Source: Sphaerisporangium sp.
GTDB lineage: Bacteria > Actinomycetota > Actinomycetes > Streptosporangiales > Streptosporangiaceae
DNA: 64,000 nucleotides
Assembly: GCA_025964675.1 (NCBI GenBank)
Contig: JAOPYI010000124.1
Location: 1 to 64,000 of the forward strand
Direction of reading: 5' to 3'
The notes under the pieces are model-generated. The model had not been told where the DNA came from. It saw nothing but the letters and a program-made list of their open reading frames with translations, and did no database searches. Below are positions 8,296 through 16,033 of this stretch, piece by piece. The translations under genes were made by a program, and so were the position numbers. The stretch's first letter is position 1; the number at the start of each line of letters is the position of its first letter.

Positions 8296-9470
8296 CGCGG
8301 CAGGTCCTTCCAGGGGACGTTCTTGTCGACGCGGGGCTCCGACGGCAGGCCGAGGACGCGCTCGGCGATGATGTTGCGCAGGATCTCGGAGGTCCCGCCC
8401 TCGATCGAGTTGCCCTTGGCGCGCAGGTAGCGGTAGCCGGGCCCGCGGCCGAAGAAGTCCACCGAGTCCGACCGCCGGAAGGTCCAGTCGTCGTACGCGA
8501 GCCCCTCCTCGCGGCGCATCTCCACGTCGAGGCCGGAGAGCGCCTGGTTCAGGCGCGCGAAGGCCAGCTTCATCCCCGACCCCTCGGGCCCCGGAGCCCC
8601 GGCGGCGAGCTGCTCGCGCAGCCGTACCCCGGCGAGCCGGGTGACCTCGGTCTCGACCCAGAGCCGGAGCAGGCGCTGGTGCAGGTCGTGGGTGCGGATC
8701 TCGGGCCGCCGCCGCCAGGTCTCGGCGACCACGCCGATCACGCCTCCGCCGCGTCTGACGGGCGAGCCGCCGATCGCGACCCGCTCGTTCATGAGCGTCG
8801 TCTGGGCCACCCGCCAGCCGTCGCCCACCTCGCCCAGCCTGAGCTGGTCGGACAGCCGCACGCCGGTGAGGAAGACCTCGTTGAACTCCGCCTCGCCGGT
8901 GATCTGGCGCAGCGGCCTGACCTCGACGCCCGGCGCCTCCATGTCGCAGACGAAGTACGTGAGACCGCGATGCTTCGGCACGTCGGGATCGGTCCTGGCG
9001 ACGAGGATGGCCCAGCGGGAGTGGTGGGCGCCGGAGGTCCACACCTTCTGCCCGTCCACGACCCATTCGTCGCCGTCGCGTACCGCCCTCGTCGCCAGGG
9101 TCGCCAGATCAGATCCCGCGCCGGGCTCGCTGAAGAGCTGACACCAGATCTCCTCCCCCGTCCACAGCGGTCGCAGGAAGCGCTTCTTCTGCTCCTCGGT
9201 GCCGAAGATGAGGATCGTGGGCGCCGCCATGCCGAGGCCGATGGCCAGCTTGCCGACATCGGTCTGAGGGGTGCCGTCCAGCTCGCCTTCCACGACGTTC
9301 TGCAGCTCGCGGGGCGCGCCGAGGCCGCCGAGGCCCTTGGGGAAGTGCACCCAGGCCAGCCCGGCGTCGAACCGCGCCCTCAGGAAGTCGAGCGGTTCCG
9401 TCGCCGCCGGATCATGCTCCGCGAGGAACGCGCGGGCCCGCTCCTTGAGCGCCGCCTCATCCACTGTCAC
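8292..9470 (-). CDS. Acyl-CoA dehydrogenase family protein
   Basis: A protein of 392 residues with strong family signatures: QLFSEPGAGSDLATL in the FAD/substrate region, VDGQKVWTSGAHHS in the beta domain, and the C-terminal IEGGTSEILRNIIAERVLGLP. The fatty-acid or sterol side-chain FadE type is the closest resemblance, but the exact substrate is not readable. It overlaps the next gene by 4 bp and is probably a subunit partner of it. Upstream, 151 bp containing a 27-bp tandem duplication separates it from the third dehydrogenase. Confidence 0.94.
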   Translation of the reverse strand: MTVDEAALKERARAFLAEHDPAATEPLDFLRARFDAGLAWVHFPKGLGGLGAPRELQNVVEGELDGTPQTDVGKLAIGLGMAAPTILIFGTEEQKKRFLRPLWTGEEIWCQLFSEPGAGSDLATLATRAVRDGDEWVVDGQKVWTSGAHHSRWAILVARTDPDVPKHRGLTYFVCDMEAPGVEVRPLRQITGEAEFNEVFLTGVRLSDQLRLGEVGDGWRVAQTTLMNERVAIGGSPVRRGGGVIGVVAETWRRRPEIRTHDLHQRLLRLWVETEVTRLAGVRLREQLAAGAPGPEGSGMKLAFARLNQALSGLDVEMRREEGLAYDDWTFRRSDSVDFFGRGPGYRYLRAKGNSIEGGTSEILRNIIAERVLGLPSEPRVDKNVPWKDLPR

Positions 9471-9508
9471 GAAATATCCCCTTCAAGGTGGTCGGTGGCA
9501 CGCCTGCC

Positions 9509-9562
9509 CGCTTTCCAGCCGGCGGCAAGCCGGTCCGCGTTTCAGCCGGTGGCAAGCCCGGC
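9509..9562. repeat. 27-bp imperfect tandem duplication
   Basis: Two adjacent 27-bp units share 22 positions, with the common core CAGCCGGYGGCAAGCC. They fill the gap between two dehydrogenase genes of the operon. No coding or clear regulatory role is visible. Confidence 0.6.
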
Positions 9563-9621
9563 CGGTGGCGAGGTCGTCCAGCGGCGGGTCGGCCCGTGGA
9601 CATCCTCACCGGTGAGGCAGG

Positions 9622-10833
9622 TCAGCGGGTGGGCATGTGCTTCTTGAGCTCGCGGTACGCGAGCGACCGCTTGTGCACCTCGTCCGGCCCGTCGGCGAGG
9701 CGCAGCGTACGGGCCGCCGCCCACAGGCCCGCGAGCGGGAAGTCCTGGCTGACGCCCCCGGCCCCGTGGACCTGGATGGCCTTGTCGAGGATCCATTCGA
9801 CGGTCCGTGGTGTAGAGATCTTGATGGCCTGGATCTCGGCGTGCGCGCCGCGGTTGCCGACGGTGTCCATCAGCCAGGCGGTCTTGAGCACCAGCAGGCG
9901 GAGCTGCTCCACCTTGACCCGGGACTCCGCGATCCAGTCCTGGACCACGCCCTGCTGGGCCACCGGCTTGCCGAACGTCGTACGGGACAGCGCGCGCGTG
10001 CACATCAGCTCGATGGCGCGCTCGGCCATGCCGATCAGCCGCATGCAGTGATGGATGCGGCCGGGACCGAGGCGGGCCTGGGCGATGCCGAAGCCGCCGC
10101 CCTCCTCGCCGATCAGGTTCTCCACGGGCACGCGGACGTCCTCGAACAGCAGCTCCGCGTGGCCGCCGTGGTCGGCGTCGCTGTATCCGAACACGTGCAT
10201 GCCGCGCTTGACGGTCAGCCCGGGGGTGTCACGCGGTACGAGCACCATGCTCTGCTGCCGGTGGGGGGAACCCTCCTGGGAGGTCTTGCCCATCACGATG
10301 AAGATGGCGCAGCGCGGGTTCATCGCGCCGGAGGCGAACCACTTGCGCCCGTTGATGACGTACTCGCCGCCGTCGCGCACGATCGAGGTCGAGATGTTGG
10401 TCGCGTCGGAGGAGGCGACGTCCGGCTCGGTCATCGCGAACGCCGACCGGATCTCGCCGTTGAGCAGCGGCTCCAGCCAGGTCTTGCGCTGCCACTCGTC
10501 CCCGAACATGGAGAGCACTTCCATGTTGCCGGTGTCAGGAGCCGCGCAGTTGGTGGCGGTCGGCGCGATGCGGGGGCTGCGGCCCATGATCTCGGCCAGC
10601 GGGGCGTACGTCAGGTTGGTGAGGCCGGGACCGTGCTCGCCCGGAAGGAAGAGGTTCCACAGGCCGCGCCCGCGCGCCTCGTCCTTGAGGTCTTCCATCA
10701 TGGGCGGGGTGCTCCAGCCGCTCTCGGCCGCCTGCCGCTCGAAGGCCTCCTCCGCCGGATACACACACTCGTCCATGAACGCGGTCAGCCGCTCGCGCAG
10801 CTCTTCGGTCGTGGTGTCGTACGCGAAATCCAT
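9622..10833 (-). CDS. Acyl-CoA dehydrogenase family protein
   Basis: A protein of about 403 residues close to the ACAD10/11-like group, which usually pairs with a phosphotransferase. Visible motifs are AFAMTEPDVASSDATNI, INGRKWFASGAMNPRC and RTFGKPVAQQGVVQDWIAES, followed by the C-terminal VHGAGGVSQDFPLAG. The ATG at 10833 shares one base with the stop codon of the upstream phosphotransferase gene, so the two are translationally coupled. In fused or neighbouring ACAD10/11 systems the kinase phosphorylates a hydroxyacyl-CoA and the dehydrogenase domain completes the elimination. That mechanism is a plausible inference here, not something the sequence proves. Confidence 0.94.
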   Translation of the reverse strand: MDFAYDTTTEELRERLTAFMDECVYPAEEAFERQAAESGWSTPPMMEDLKDEARGRGLWNLFLPGEHGPGLTNLTYAPLAEIMGRSPRIAPTATNCAAPDTGNMEVLSMFGDEWQRKTWLEPLLNGEIRSAFAMTEPDVASSDATNISTSIVRDGGEYVINGRKWFASGAMNPRCAIFIVMGKTSQEGSPHRQQSMVLVPRDTPGLTVKRGMHVFGYSDADHGGHAELLFEDVRVPVENLIGEEGGGFGIAQARLGPGRIHHCMRLIGMAERAIELMCTRALSRTTFGKPVAQQGVVQDWIAESRVKVEQLRLLVLKTAWLMDTVGNRGAHAEIQAIKISTPRTVEWILDKAIQVHGAGGVSQDFPLAGLWAAARTLRLADGPDEVHKRSLAYRELKKHMPTR

Positions 10834-11804
10834 CAGCCCTCCAGTGCGTGCAGTCCATGGGCCACGAGCGGCGCGACGTGCTCGCCGATGTCGTCGAAGC
10901 CGTCTCCGACGGTAAGGCCCTGGGTGTAGCGGAAGTGGATGCCCTCGGAGATCACCGCGAGCTTGAAGCACGCCAGGGCGACGTACCAGCCCAGGCGGGA
11001 GATGTCGAGGCCGGTCCCCCGGGCGTAGCGCTCGGCCAGCACGGCGGTCGGCGTGTGCTCGCCACCGTCCGCGAGGCCCCCGGTGTCCAGGGCGGCGAAG
11101 TCGGCGTACAGCAGGAAGAGCGCCAGGTCGGTGAGGGGGTCGCCGAGCGTGGACATCTCCCAGTCGAGCACGGCGCGCACCTCGCCCCCGGAGATCAGCG
11201 TGTTCCCCAGCTTGAAGTCGCCGTGCACGATCGCGTGGCGCCGCGTCTCGGGCACTGCTCCCTCCAGGCGGCCGAACAGCTCGTCGATGTCCGGCAGGTC
11301 GCGGCTGCGGGAGGCGTCGAGTTGCCGCTTCCAGCGCTTGACCTGGCGCTCGAGGAAGCCCTCCGGCCGTCCGAAGTCGGCGAGCCCCACAGCCGCGGGG
11401 TCCACGTCGTGCAGCGTGGCGAGGACGTCGGTGAGGCTCGCCTCGATGGCGGGCGTCGCCGGGGGCTGGCTCCCCTCGACGTACTCCATGACGTAGAAGG
11501 GCGCCCCGAGGATGCCTGGGTCGTCGCAGAGGTGGTACGTGCGGGGCACGGGCACGCCGGTGTCCCGCAGCGCGGTCATGACGCGGTACTCCCGGCCCAT
11601 GTCGTGTGCCGTGGCCAGCACGTGCCCGAGCGGCGGCCTCCGCACGACGAACCGGCGCTCGCCGTCTCGTACGAGATAGGTCAGGTTCGACTTGCCTCCG
11701 TGGATGACCTCGGCCGTCAACGGCCCCTCGGCGAGGTCGTGCCTCGCGAGATGGTCTCTCAGGCGCTCGAGGTCAAGACCCGGCGTCTCGATGTGTGCGG
11801 GCAT
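10833..11804 (-). CDS. Phosphotransferase family protein (APH/ACAD10-like kinase)
   Basis: A protein of 323 residues with the aminoglycoside-phosphotransferase/choline-kinase fold. The nucleotide-binding start is IHGGKSNLTYLVRDGERRFV, the catalytic loop is IVHGDFKLGNTLI, and the metal-binding motif is VLDWEMSTLGDP. This subgroup lies next to or fused with acyl-CoA dehydrogenases and acts on hydroxyacyl-CoAs rather than antibiotics. It is the first gene of the operon running 11804 to 7147. A palindrome matching the TetR operator lies 33 bases upstream of its start. Confidence 0.92.
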   Translation of the reverse strand: MPAHIETPGLDLERLRDHLARHDLAEGPLTAEVIHGGKSNLTYLVRDGERRFVVRRPPLGHVLATAHDMGREYRVMTALRDTGVPVPRTYHLCDDPGILGAPFYVMEYVEGSQPPATPAIEASLTDVLATLHDVDPAAVGLADFGRPEGFLERQVKRWKRQLDASRSRDLPDIDELFGRLEGAVPETRRHAIVHGDFKLGNTLISGGEVRAVLDWEMSTLGDPLTDLALFLLYADFAALDTGGLADGGEHTPTAVLAERYARGTGLDISRLGWYVALACFKLAVISEGIHFRYTQGLTVGDGFDDIGEHVAPLVAHGLHALEG

Positions 11805-11836
11805 CGCGCTCCCCAGTCGTCCCAGTCACTCGAGCG

Positions 11837-11852
11837 TACCGACCGGCCGGTA
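11837..11852. promoter_or_regulatory. Probable TetR operator upstream of the acyl-CoA operon
   Basis: TACCGACCGGCCGGTA is a near-perfect 16-bp palindrome in the 144-bp gap between the phosphotransferase gene and the divergent acetyltransferase gene. It matches the palindrome in front of the TetR gene at 6424-6439. A further partial copy, TCGACCGGTACGA, follows a few bases later. Confidence 0.65.
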
Positions 11853-11948
11853 TGCCTGTCGACCGGTACGATCCCGGTAGTGGTCATCCGAAAGCGACGG
11901 CCAAGTGGCCCTGCCCGCCGGGCCGCTCCGGACGGAACACTTCTCGGC

Positions 11949-12539
11949 ATGACCGTGAAGATGCCGGATCCCGTTGTCCTCGAAGGGCGGACCGTACGGC
12001 TGGAGCCGCTCGGCCTCCACCATGTCCCCGACCTGTTCGCGGCCGGCGGGAACGACGAAGAGGTGTGGCGCTGGATGCCGGCGCCCACGCCGCGGACCGA
12101 GGACGAGTTGCGGCGGCTCGCCATGTCCCTGGTGGAGAACCCGGGGATCGTGCCGCTGGCGGTGATCCTGCGGGAGACCGGACGCGCCATCGGGTGGACC
12201 ACCCTTCACGACGTGCCCGGCTTCGACCACAGCCTGGAAATCGGCTGGACGTGGTACGGAAAGGCCTACTGGCGGACGGCCGTGAACACCGAGAGCAAAC
12301 TGCTCCTGCTCAGCCACGCCTTCGACAAGCTCGGCCACAACCGCGTCCTGCTCAAGACCGACGTCCTCAACACCCGGTCGCAGAACGCGGTCCGGCGCAT
12401 CGGCGGCGTGTACGAAGGCACGCTCCGCCGGCACCGGCAACGCCCGGACAGCACCTGGCGGGACACCGTCTACTTCGGGATCCTCGACGACGAGTGGCCC
12501 CCGCGAAAGCAGCGGCTGGAGCAGCTGCTCGACCGCTGA
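11949..12539 (+). CDS. GNAT family N-acetyltransferase (RimJ/RimL-like)
   Basis: A protein of about 196 residues with the Acetyltransf_3 layout: LEGRTVRLEPLGLHHVPDLF at the N-terminus, the beta strand EIGWTWYGKAYWRTAVNTES in the acetyl-CoA region, and NRVLLKTDVLNTRSQNAVRR near the C-terminus, as in RimJ/RimL proteins. Possible acceptors are a protein N-terminus or a small amine. No strong ribosome site precedes the ATG at 11949; a Met four codons later is also possible. It is divergent from the acyl-CoA operon and shares the intergenic region that holds the TetR-like operator. Confidence 0.88.
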   Translation: MTVKMPDPVVLEGRTVRLEPLGLHHVPDLFAAGGNDEEVWRWMPAPTPRTEDELRRLAMSLVENPGIVPLAVILRETGRAIGWTTLHDVPGFDHSLEIGWTWYGKAYWRTAVNTESKLLLLSHAFDKLGHNRVLLKTDVLNTRSQNAVRRIGGVYEGTLRRHRQRPDSTWRDTVYFGILDDEWPPRKQRLEQLLDR

Positions 12540-12730
12540 CAGAGCGTTTTCGGTATATCATCCGAATTAGCCAACGACGACCGGGCTGCGGCCCGGCTCA
12601 CGTGATGACGTACTGAGGAGGTGAGCCCCATTACCGCTGTACCAGGTCGGGTGCTCCCATCTCACGACCGTGCGGTCCATCAGGCATAGGTGAACCGAGG
12701 GAGCGCCCATCGGCATCCCGAAAGGCTCCC

Positions 12731-13609
12731 ATGTCGGTCTCACCGTCAGCTCTGTCTGAATCCATCATCGTCACCACGCTTCGGGCCGCCGGCTGTGTCT
12801 TCGCCGAGGACGAGGCGCAGCTGCTCATCTCCACAGCACGTACTCCGGCCGACCTCGCCGCCATGGTGGAACGGCGAGCCGGTGGTCTCCCCCTCGAACA
12901 CGTCCTCGGCTGGGCGGAGTTCTGCGGCCTGCGGATAGCCGTGGACCCCGGAGTCTTCGTCCCCCGCCGCCGCACCGAGTTCCTCATCCGCCAGGCCGCC
13001 GCCCTCGCCCGCCAGGCTGTCAGCCCCGCCGATCAGCCCGCTGCCCTCGGCCGCCTGTCCGCCGTCCCCGCGGGCCAGGCCCTCGCCCCACCACGAGCCG
13101 TCGTCGTCGACCTGTGCTGCGGCTCGGGTGCGATGGGCGCCGCGCTGGTGGCGGCCCTGGACCAGGTCGAGCTGCACGCCGTCGACATCGACCCCGCCGC
13201 CGTACGGTGCGCACGCCGCAACCTCGCCGCCGCCGGTGGCCGGGTGTACGAGGGTGACCTGTACGAACCGCTTCCCGCCGCGCTGCGTGGCCGCGTTGAC
13301 GTCCTGCTCGCCAGCGCGCCGTACGTGCCGACCGAGAAGATAGGGCTGTTGCCCCAGGAGGCCCGCATCCACGAGCCCCGGGTCGCGCTCGACGGTGGCG
13401 CGGACGGGCTTGACGTCGTGCGGCGGCTGATCGCCACCGCACCCCTGTGGCTGGCGCCGGGCGGCCACCTCCTGGTCGAGACGAGCGAGCGCCAGGCGCA
13501 GGAGACCGCCGCGACCATCGCCCGCAGCGGCCTGACCGCTCGGGTCACCGGCTCCGACGAGCTGGACGCGACCGTCGTCATCGGAACCAGGCCCCGCGAA
13601 GGCCGCTAG
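12731..13609 (+). CDS. Putative protein N5-glutamine methyltransferase (PrmC/HemK-like paralogue)
   Basis: A protein of 292 residues. The N-terminal helical domain resembles PrmC (GGLPLEHVLGWAEFCGLRI), followed by a SAM-binding domain with VDLCCGSGAMGAAL. The substrate motif, NPPY in true PrmC, reads SAPY here (LLASAPYVPTEKIG), while the following EPRVALDGGADGLDVVRRL is well kept. Actinobacteria often carry this variant beside the genuine prmC. It may modify a target other than release factors. It starts with ATG about 190 bp after the acetyltransferase gene. Confidence 0.85.
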   Translation: MSVSPSALSESIIVTTLRAAGCVFAEDEAQLLISTARTPADLAAMVERRAGGLPLEHVLGWAEFCGLRIAVDPGVFVPRRRTEFLIRQAAALARQAVSPADQPAALGRLSAVPAGQALAPPRAVVVDLCCGSGAMGAALVAALDQVELHAVDIDPAAVRCARRNLAAAGGRVYEGDLYEPLPAALRGRVDVLLASAPYVPTEKIGLLPQEARIHEPRVALDGGADGLDVVRRLIATAPLWLAPGGHLLVETSERQAQETAATIARSGLTARVTGSDELDATVVIGTRPREGR

Positions 13610-13612
13610 GCC

Positions 13613-13817
13613 ATGTCCCGTGCGGTAGTGATCGGCGGGGGGATCGGCGGGCTGGCCGCCGCGGCCGCCCTGTCCCTCAAAGGCTGGTCGGTGACGGTGT
13701 GCGAGCGCGCCGCGTCCCTGGAGCCTCGTCAGCAGTGCGGGGCGTACGCATCTCGGCGACGACGTCACCCTGCGTCAGTTCGACGACGTGTTCACCTGGC
13801 GGCCGCCCGTGTCGTGA
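13613..13817 (+). pseudogene. Remnant of an FAD-dependent monooxygenase/oxidoreductase
   Basis: Starting 3 bases after the methyltransferase stop, the first 35 or so codons encode a clean Rossmann FAD-binding start (AVVIGGGIGGLAAAAALSLK, then VTVCERA). The frame then loses similarity, and from about 13749 a different frame carries a tail, THLGDDVTLRQFDDVFTWRP, ending in a stop at 13817. It reads like the C-terminus of a flavin monooxygenase. The two ends are kept and about 300 codons are gone, which fits an internal deletion with a frame change. The last 26 bp overlap the 3' end of the convergent DMT gene. Confidence 0.7.
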
Positions 13818-14676
13818 ACGGCACGGGGATCTCCGGGTGAGGGGTCGAGACCTGGTGCGGGTTTTCCGGGGCGAGGCGCCCCAGCGTGATCGTCCCCGCG
13901 ATCAGCACCGCGGCCGAGACGATCGCCGGGATCACGCTCCCCACGCCGCTCGGCAGCGGCTCGCCGAGCAGGATCGTTCCCGCGAGCACCGAGGTGATGG
14001 GGTCCACCACCTGGACGCCCGCGTACGCGATCCCGAAGTAGCCGACGGCGTAGGACTTCTGCAGGAGCACGATGGCGAAGACCAGCAGCAGCGGGATGGC
14101 CAGCGTGAACCAGTGGAAGAGCCGCGACAGGTCACCGCCGAGGCCTCCCCCGACGACCCGTACGAACGTCGACACCGACGCGGTCACCGAACCCGCGCCG
14201 ACGGACAGCAGCAGCGTCTTCCCCGCCCCCCGGGCGCGCCGCGCGGTGAGCTGGCAGACCACGACCACGATGCCCACGCAGGCCAGGAAGCCCAGCGCCG
14301 CGGGGGTGGACAGCTCGGGCCGGGTGTTGCTCTGCGGTATCAGCAGCATCAGCCCCAGCAGGCCGACGGCCACGGCGATCGAGCCGAGCACCTCGGCCTT
14401 CTTGGGTCGCCTGCCATGCAGGGCCGCCGCCAGCGGAACGGCGAACACCAGCGTCGCCACGCTCACCGGCTGGATCAGCACCAGGGGCGCGAGGCTCAGC
14501 GCGACCGCGTGCAGGCCGGCGCCGGTCAGCCCGATCACTCCGCCGACCAGCCATCGCGGCTGCCTGACCAGCTTGAGCGTGGCGCCACCGTGGACGGCCT
14601 CGTACTGCTGCAGGGCCGCGCCTCCGGCGTAGCCCAGCGCGCCCACCAGCGCGATCGACACGCCGATCCAGATCAT
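13792..14676 (-). CDS. DMT/EamA-type membrane transporter
   Basis: A protein of 294 residues, almost entirely hydrophobic, with 9-10 predicted transmembrane helices. It is of the drug/metabolite transporter type; typical stretches are VLIQPVSVATLVFAVPLAAA and VQVVDPITSVLAGTILLGEP, the repeated EamA helix pair. The substrate is unknown. The C-terminal residues after NPHQV run into the remnant of the neighbouring oxidoreductase, so the present end may have been created by the deletion. The ATG at 14676 has no obvious strong ribosome site. Confidence 0.85.
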   Translation of the reverse strand: MIWIGVSIALVGALGYAGGAALQQYEAVHGGATLKLVRQPRWLVGGVIGLTGAGLHAVALSLAPLVLIQPVSVATLVFAVPLAAALHGRRPKKAEVLGSIAVAVGLLGLMLLIPQSNTRPELSTPAALGFLACVGIVVVVCQLTARRARGAGKTLLLSVGAGSVTASVSTFVRVVGGGLGGDLSRLFHWFTLAIPLLLVFAIVLLQKSYAVGYFGIAYAGVQVVDPITSVLAGTILLGEPLPSGVGSVIPAIVSAAVLIAGTITLGRLAPENPHQVSTPHPEIPVPFTTRAAAR

Positions 14677-14934
14677 GATGGACCGCCGGGCGCAAGCACG
14701 AGGGCACGGGAGAGCAGATGTGAGGTCATCAGTGGGAGCATCCCGTCAGCTTAGGGACAAACCTGAGTAGCGTGTTCGTCAATCCACCACCATGCCGTGC
14801 GGCCCCCGGGCCGGCGCCTGTGCTGGCACCCCATGAGGGCGAACGGCACGAAGGAGTCCTGCCGGAGGCGGGGATGACCCTTCAACGGTACGGGGATTCG
14901 CGAAGTATGGCATGACATCTCCTACTTTCCGGGA

Positions 14935-15057
14935 ATGACAATCACGCTCTTCCCCGCGGTGGGCGCGATCCTCATGAGCCTCTCCACGATCGTCGTGGCC
15001 CTCAACGCGCAGCTCCCACGCCGCGTGGACCTGCGAGTCGGAGAACGTACGGTCTGA
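14935..15057 (+). pseudogene. C-terminal remnant of a heavy-metal P-type ATPase
   Basis: A 40-codon frame reads MTITLFPAVGAILMSLSTIV followed by VALNAQLPRRVDL. It closely resembles the last transmembrane helix and tail of P1B-type metal ATPases (the GAxLMSxSTxxVAxNAQLLRR pattern). A stop codon lies a few codons upstream in the same frame, and nothing else of the enzyme is present. It is too short to act and is best seen as the scar of a deletion. The rest of the 258-bp stretch to the DMT gene holds nothing I recognise. Confidence 0.65.
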
Positions 15058-15069
15058 ACGGGCCGCTCC

Positions 15070-15450
15070 TCACGACCGTTCCGGGCACACGCAGAAGAGG
15101 TGGCCCTCGGGGTCGGCGAGGACGGTCCAGCTCTCACCGGGCTGGAAGTCCGGCTTCGTGGCCCCGAGCTCGAGGTACTCCTGTACGGCCTTGTCCACGT
15201 CAGGTACCCGGAAGTCGAGGTGGAACTGCTTGTCGGGCCCCGGCCACACCGCTGGCTTGCGCTCGGGGACCCGTCCGAAGTAGATGCTGGTCGTGCCGTC
15301 GCCGATGCCGGCGTACTCCTCCTCGGCGTACTGCACCTCGAACCCGGTGATCTTGGAATAGAACTCGGCGAGCCTCTTCGGCTCGGCACAGTCAATGGTC
15401 ACGGCTATGAGCTTCGCCTGCGTGGTCATGAGCCTCATCTTGGATGGCAT
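15070..15450 (-). CDS. VOC (glyoxalase/bleomycin-resistance) family protein
   Basis: A protein of about 126 residues with the paired beta-alpha-beta-beta-beta fold. The first half has VTIDCAEPKRLAEFYSKITG and the second has FHLDFRVPDVDKAVQEYLEL, ending in WTVLADPEGHLFCVCPER. Candidate metal ligands are His in FHLDF and Glu in DPEGH. The ATG at 15450 is preferred because AGGGGG lies 8 bases upstream. The gene begins 34 bp after the SLOG gene on the same strand and could be co-transcribed with it, but a functional link is not evident. Confidence 0.88.
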   Translation of the reverse strand: MPSKMRLMTTQAKLIAVTIDCAEPKRLAEFYSKITGFEVQYAEEEYAGIGDGTTSIYFGRVPERKPAVWPGPDKQFHLDFRVPDVDKAVQEYLELGATKPDFQPGESWTVLADPEGHLFCVCPERS

Positions 15451-15484
15451 ACCTGTCACCCCCTGTCAGGTACACCGTGTGTCC

Positions 15485-16033
15485 TTACTCTCGGCGCGCG
15501 CCCTCCGGCCAGATGACGTGGACCCTGATGCCGCGCTCGCGGGCCTCGGCGACGACATCGGCGGTGCCGCCGTAGCCGCGCGCGGGTTCTCCGTCCCAGA
15601 CGGCGCACAGCTCCTCGGCCAGGTCGAGCATGAGACGGCTGCCCTCCATGTGCGACTCGCACGTCGACTGGGCGTAACCGAGCCGGTGGACCTTCGCCGC
15701 GGCCCTCATGAGCGAGTCGTACTCGTCGCGGGCGCCGGCGGGAAGCTCCTCGCGGTACCTCTCGGAGCAGACCACCGCCTCCAGCGTGCCGCCCAGGTCG
15801 ATCACCGCACGCGCGAAGATCTGGTCGGCTCCGTCGGCCAGGCAGGAGACTCCCCTCACCTCGGGGCCGTGCTCCGCCAGGGTCTTCCTGATGGCCGCCT
15901 CGACCAGCATGGCCGTCTCCGAGGGCAGGCCGCGATGACCCGAGACGGCGATGCGGGACGGCGCGTTCGCGGCGTTCGCGGTGGGATGGCGGCGCTCCTC
16001 AGCTACGAGACCCCCACCAGAGCATGTGTTCAC
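15485..16033 (-). CDS. SLOG-like nucleotide-sensing protein (partner of SLATT)
   Basis: A protein of 182 residues with a Rossmann-like, SMF/LOG-related pattern: AVSGHRGL at the first strand, GVSCLADGADQIFARAVIDL with the acidic GADQ turn, then AVVCSERYREEL and a C-terminal WPEGARR. SLOG domains are proposed to bind or process nucleotide-derived ligands in bacterial conflict systems and usually sit beside a SLATT membrane effector, as here. The GTG at 16033 has AGGAGG 9 bases upstream, and the gene overlaps the SLATT gene by 35 bp, so the two are tightly coupled. The exact SLOG subfamily is not certain. Confidence 0.8.
   Translation of the reverse strand: MNTCSGGGLVAEERRHPTANAANAPSRIAVSGHRGLPSETAMLVEAAIRKTLAEHGPEVRGVSCLADGADQIFARAVIDLGGTLEAVVCSERYREELPAGARDEYDSLMRAAAKVHRLGYAQSTCESHMEGSRLMLDLAEELCAVWDGEPARGYGGTADVVAEARERGIRVHVIWPEGARRE

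Noticed and set aside
7974-9647. A 557-codon open frame antisense to two acyl-CoA dehydrogenases
   Set aside because: Low-complexity Pro/Arg-rich translation without motifs. The opposite strand encodes complete dehydrogenases with coupled starts.
10833-11804. Aminoglycoside resistance kinase
   Set aside because: Although it has the APH fold, its coupling to acyl-CoA dehydrogenase genes points to the ACAD10-linked group, not antibiotic resistance.
13447-14754. Long plus-strand frame across the DMT gene
   Set aside because: It runs antisense to a hydrophobic transporter, starts inside the methyltransferase gene and shows no domain.
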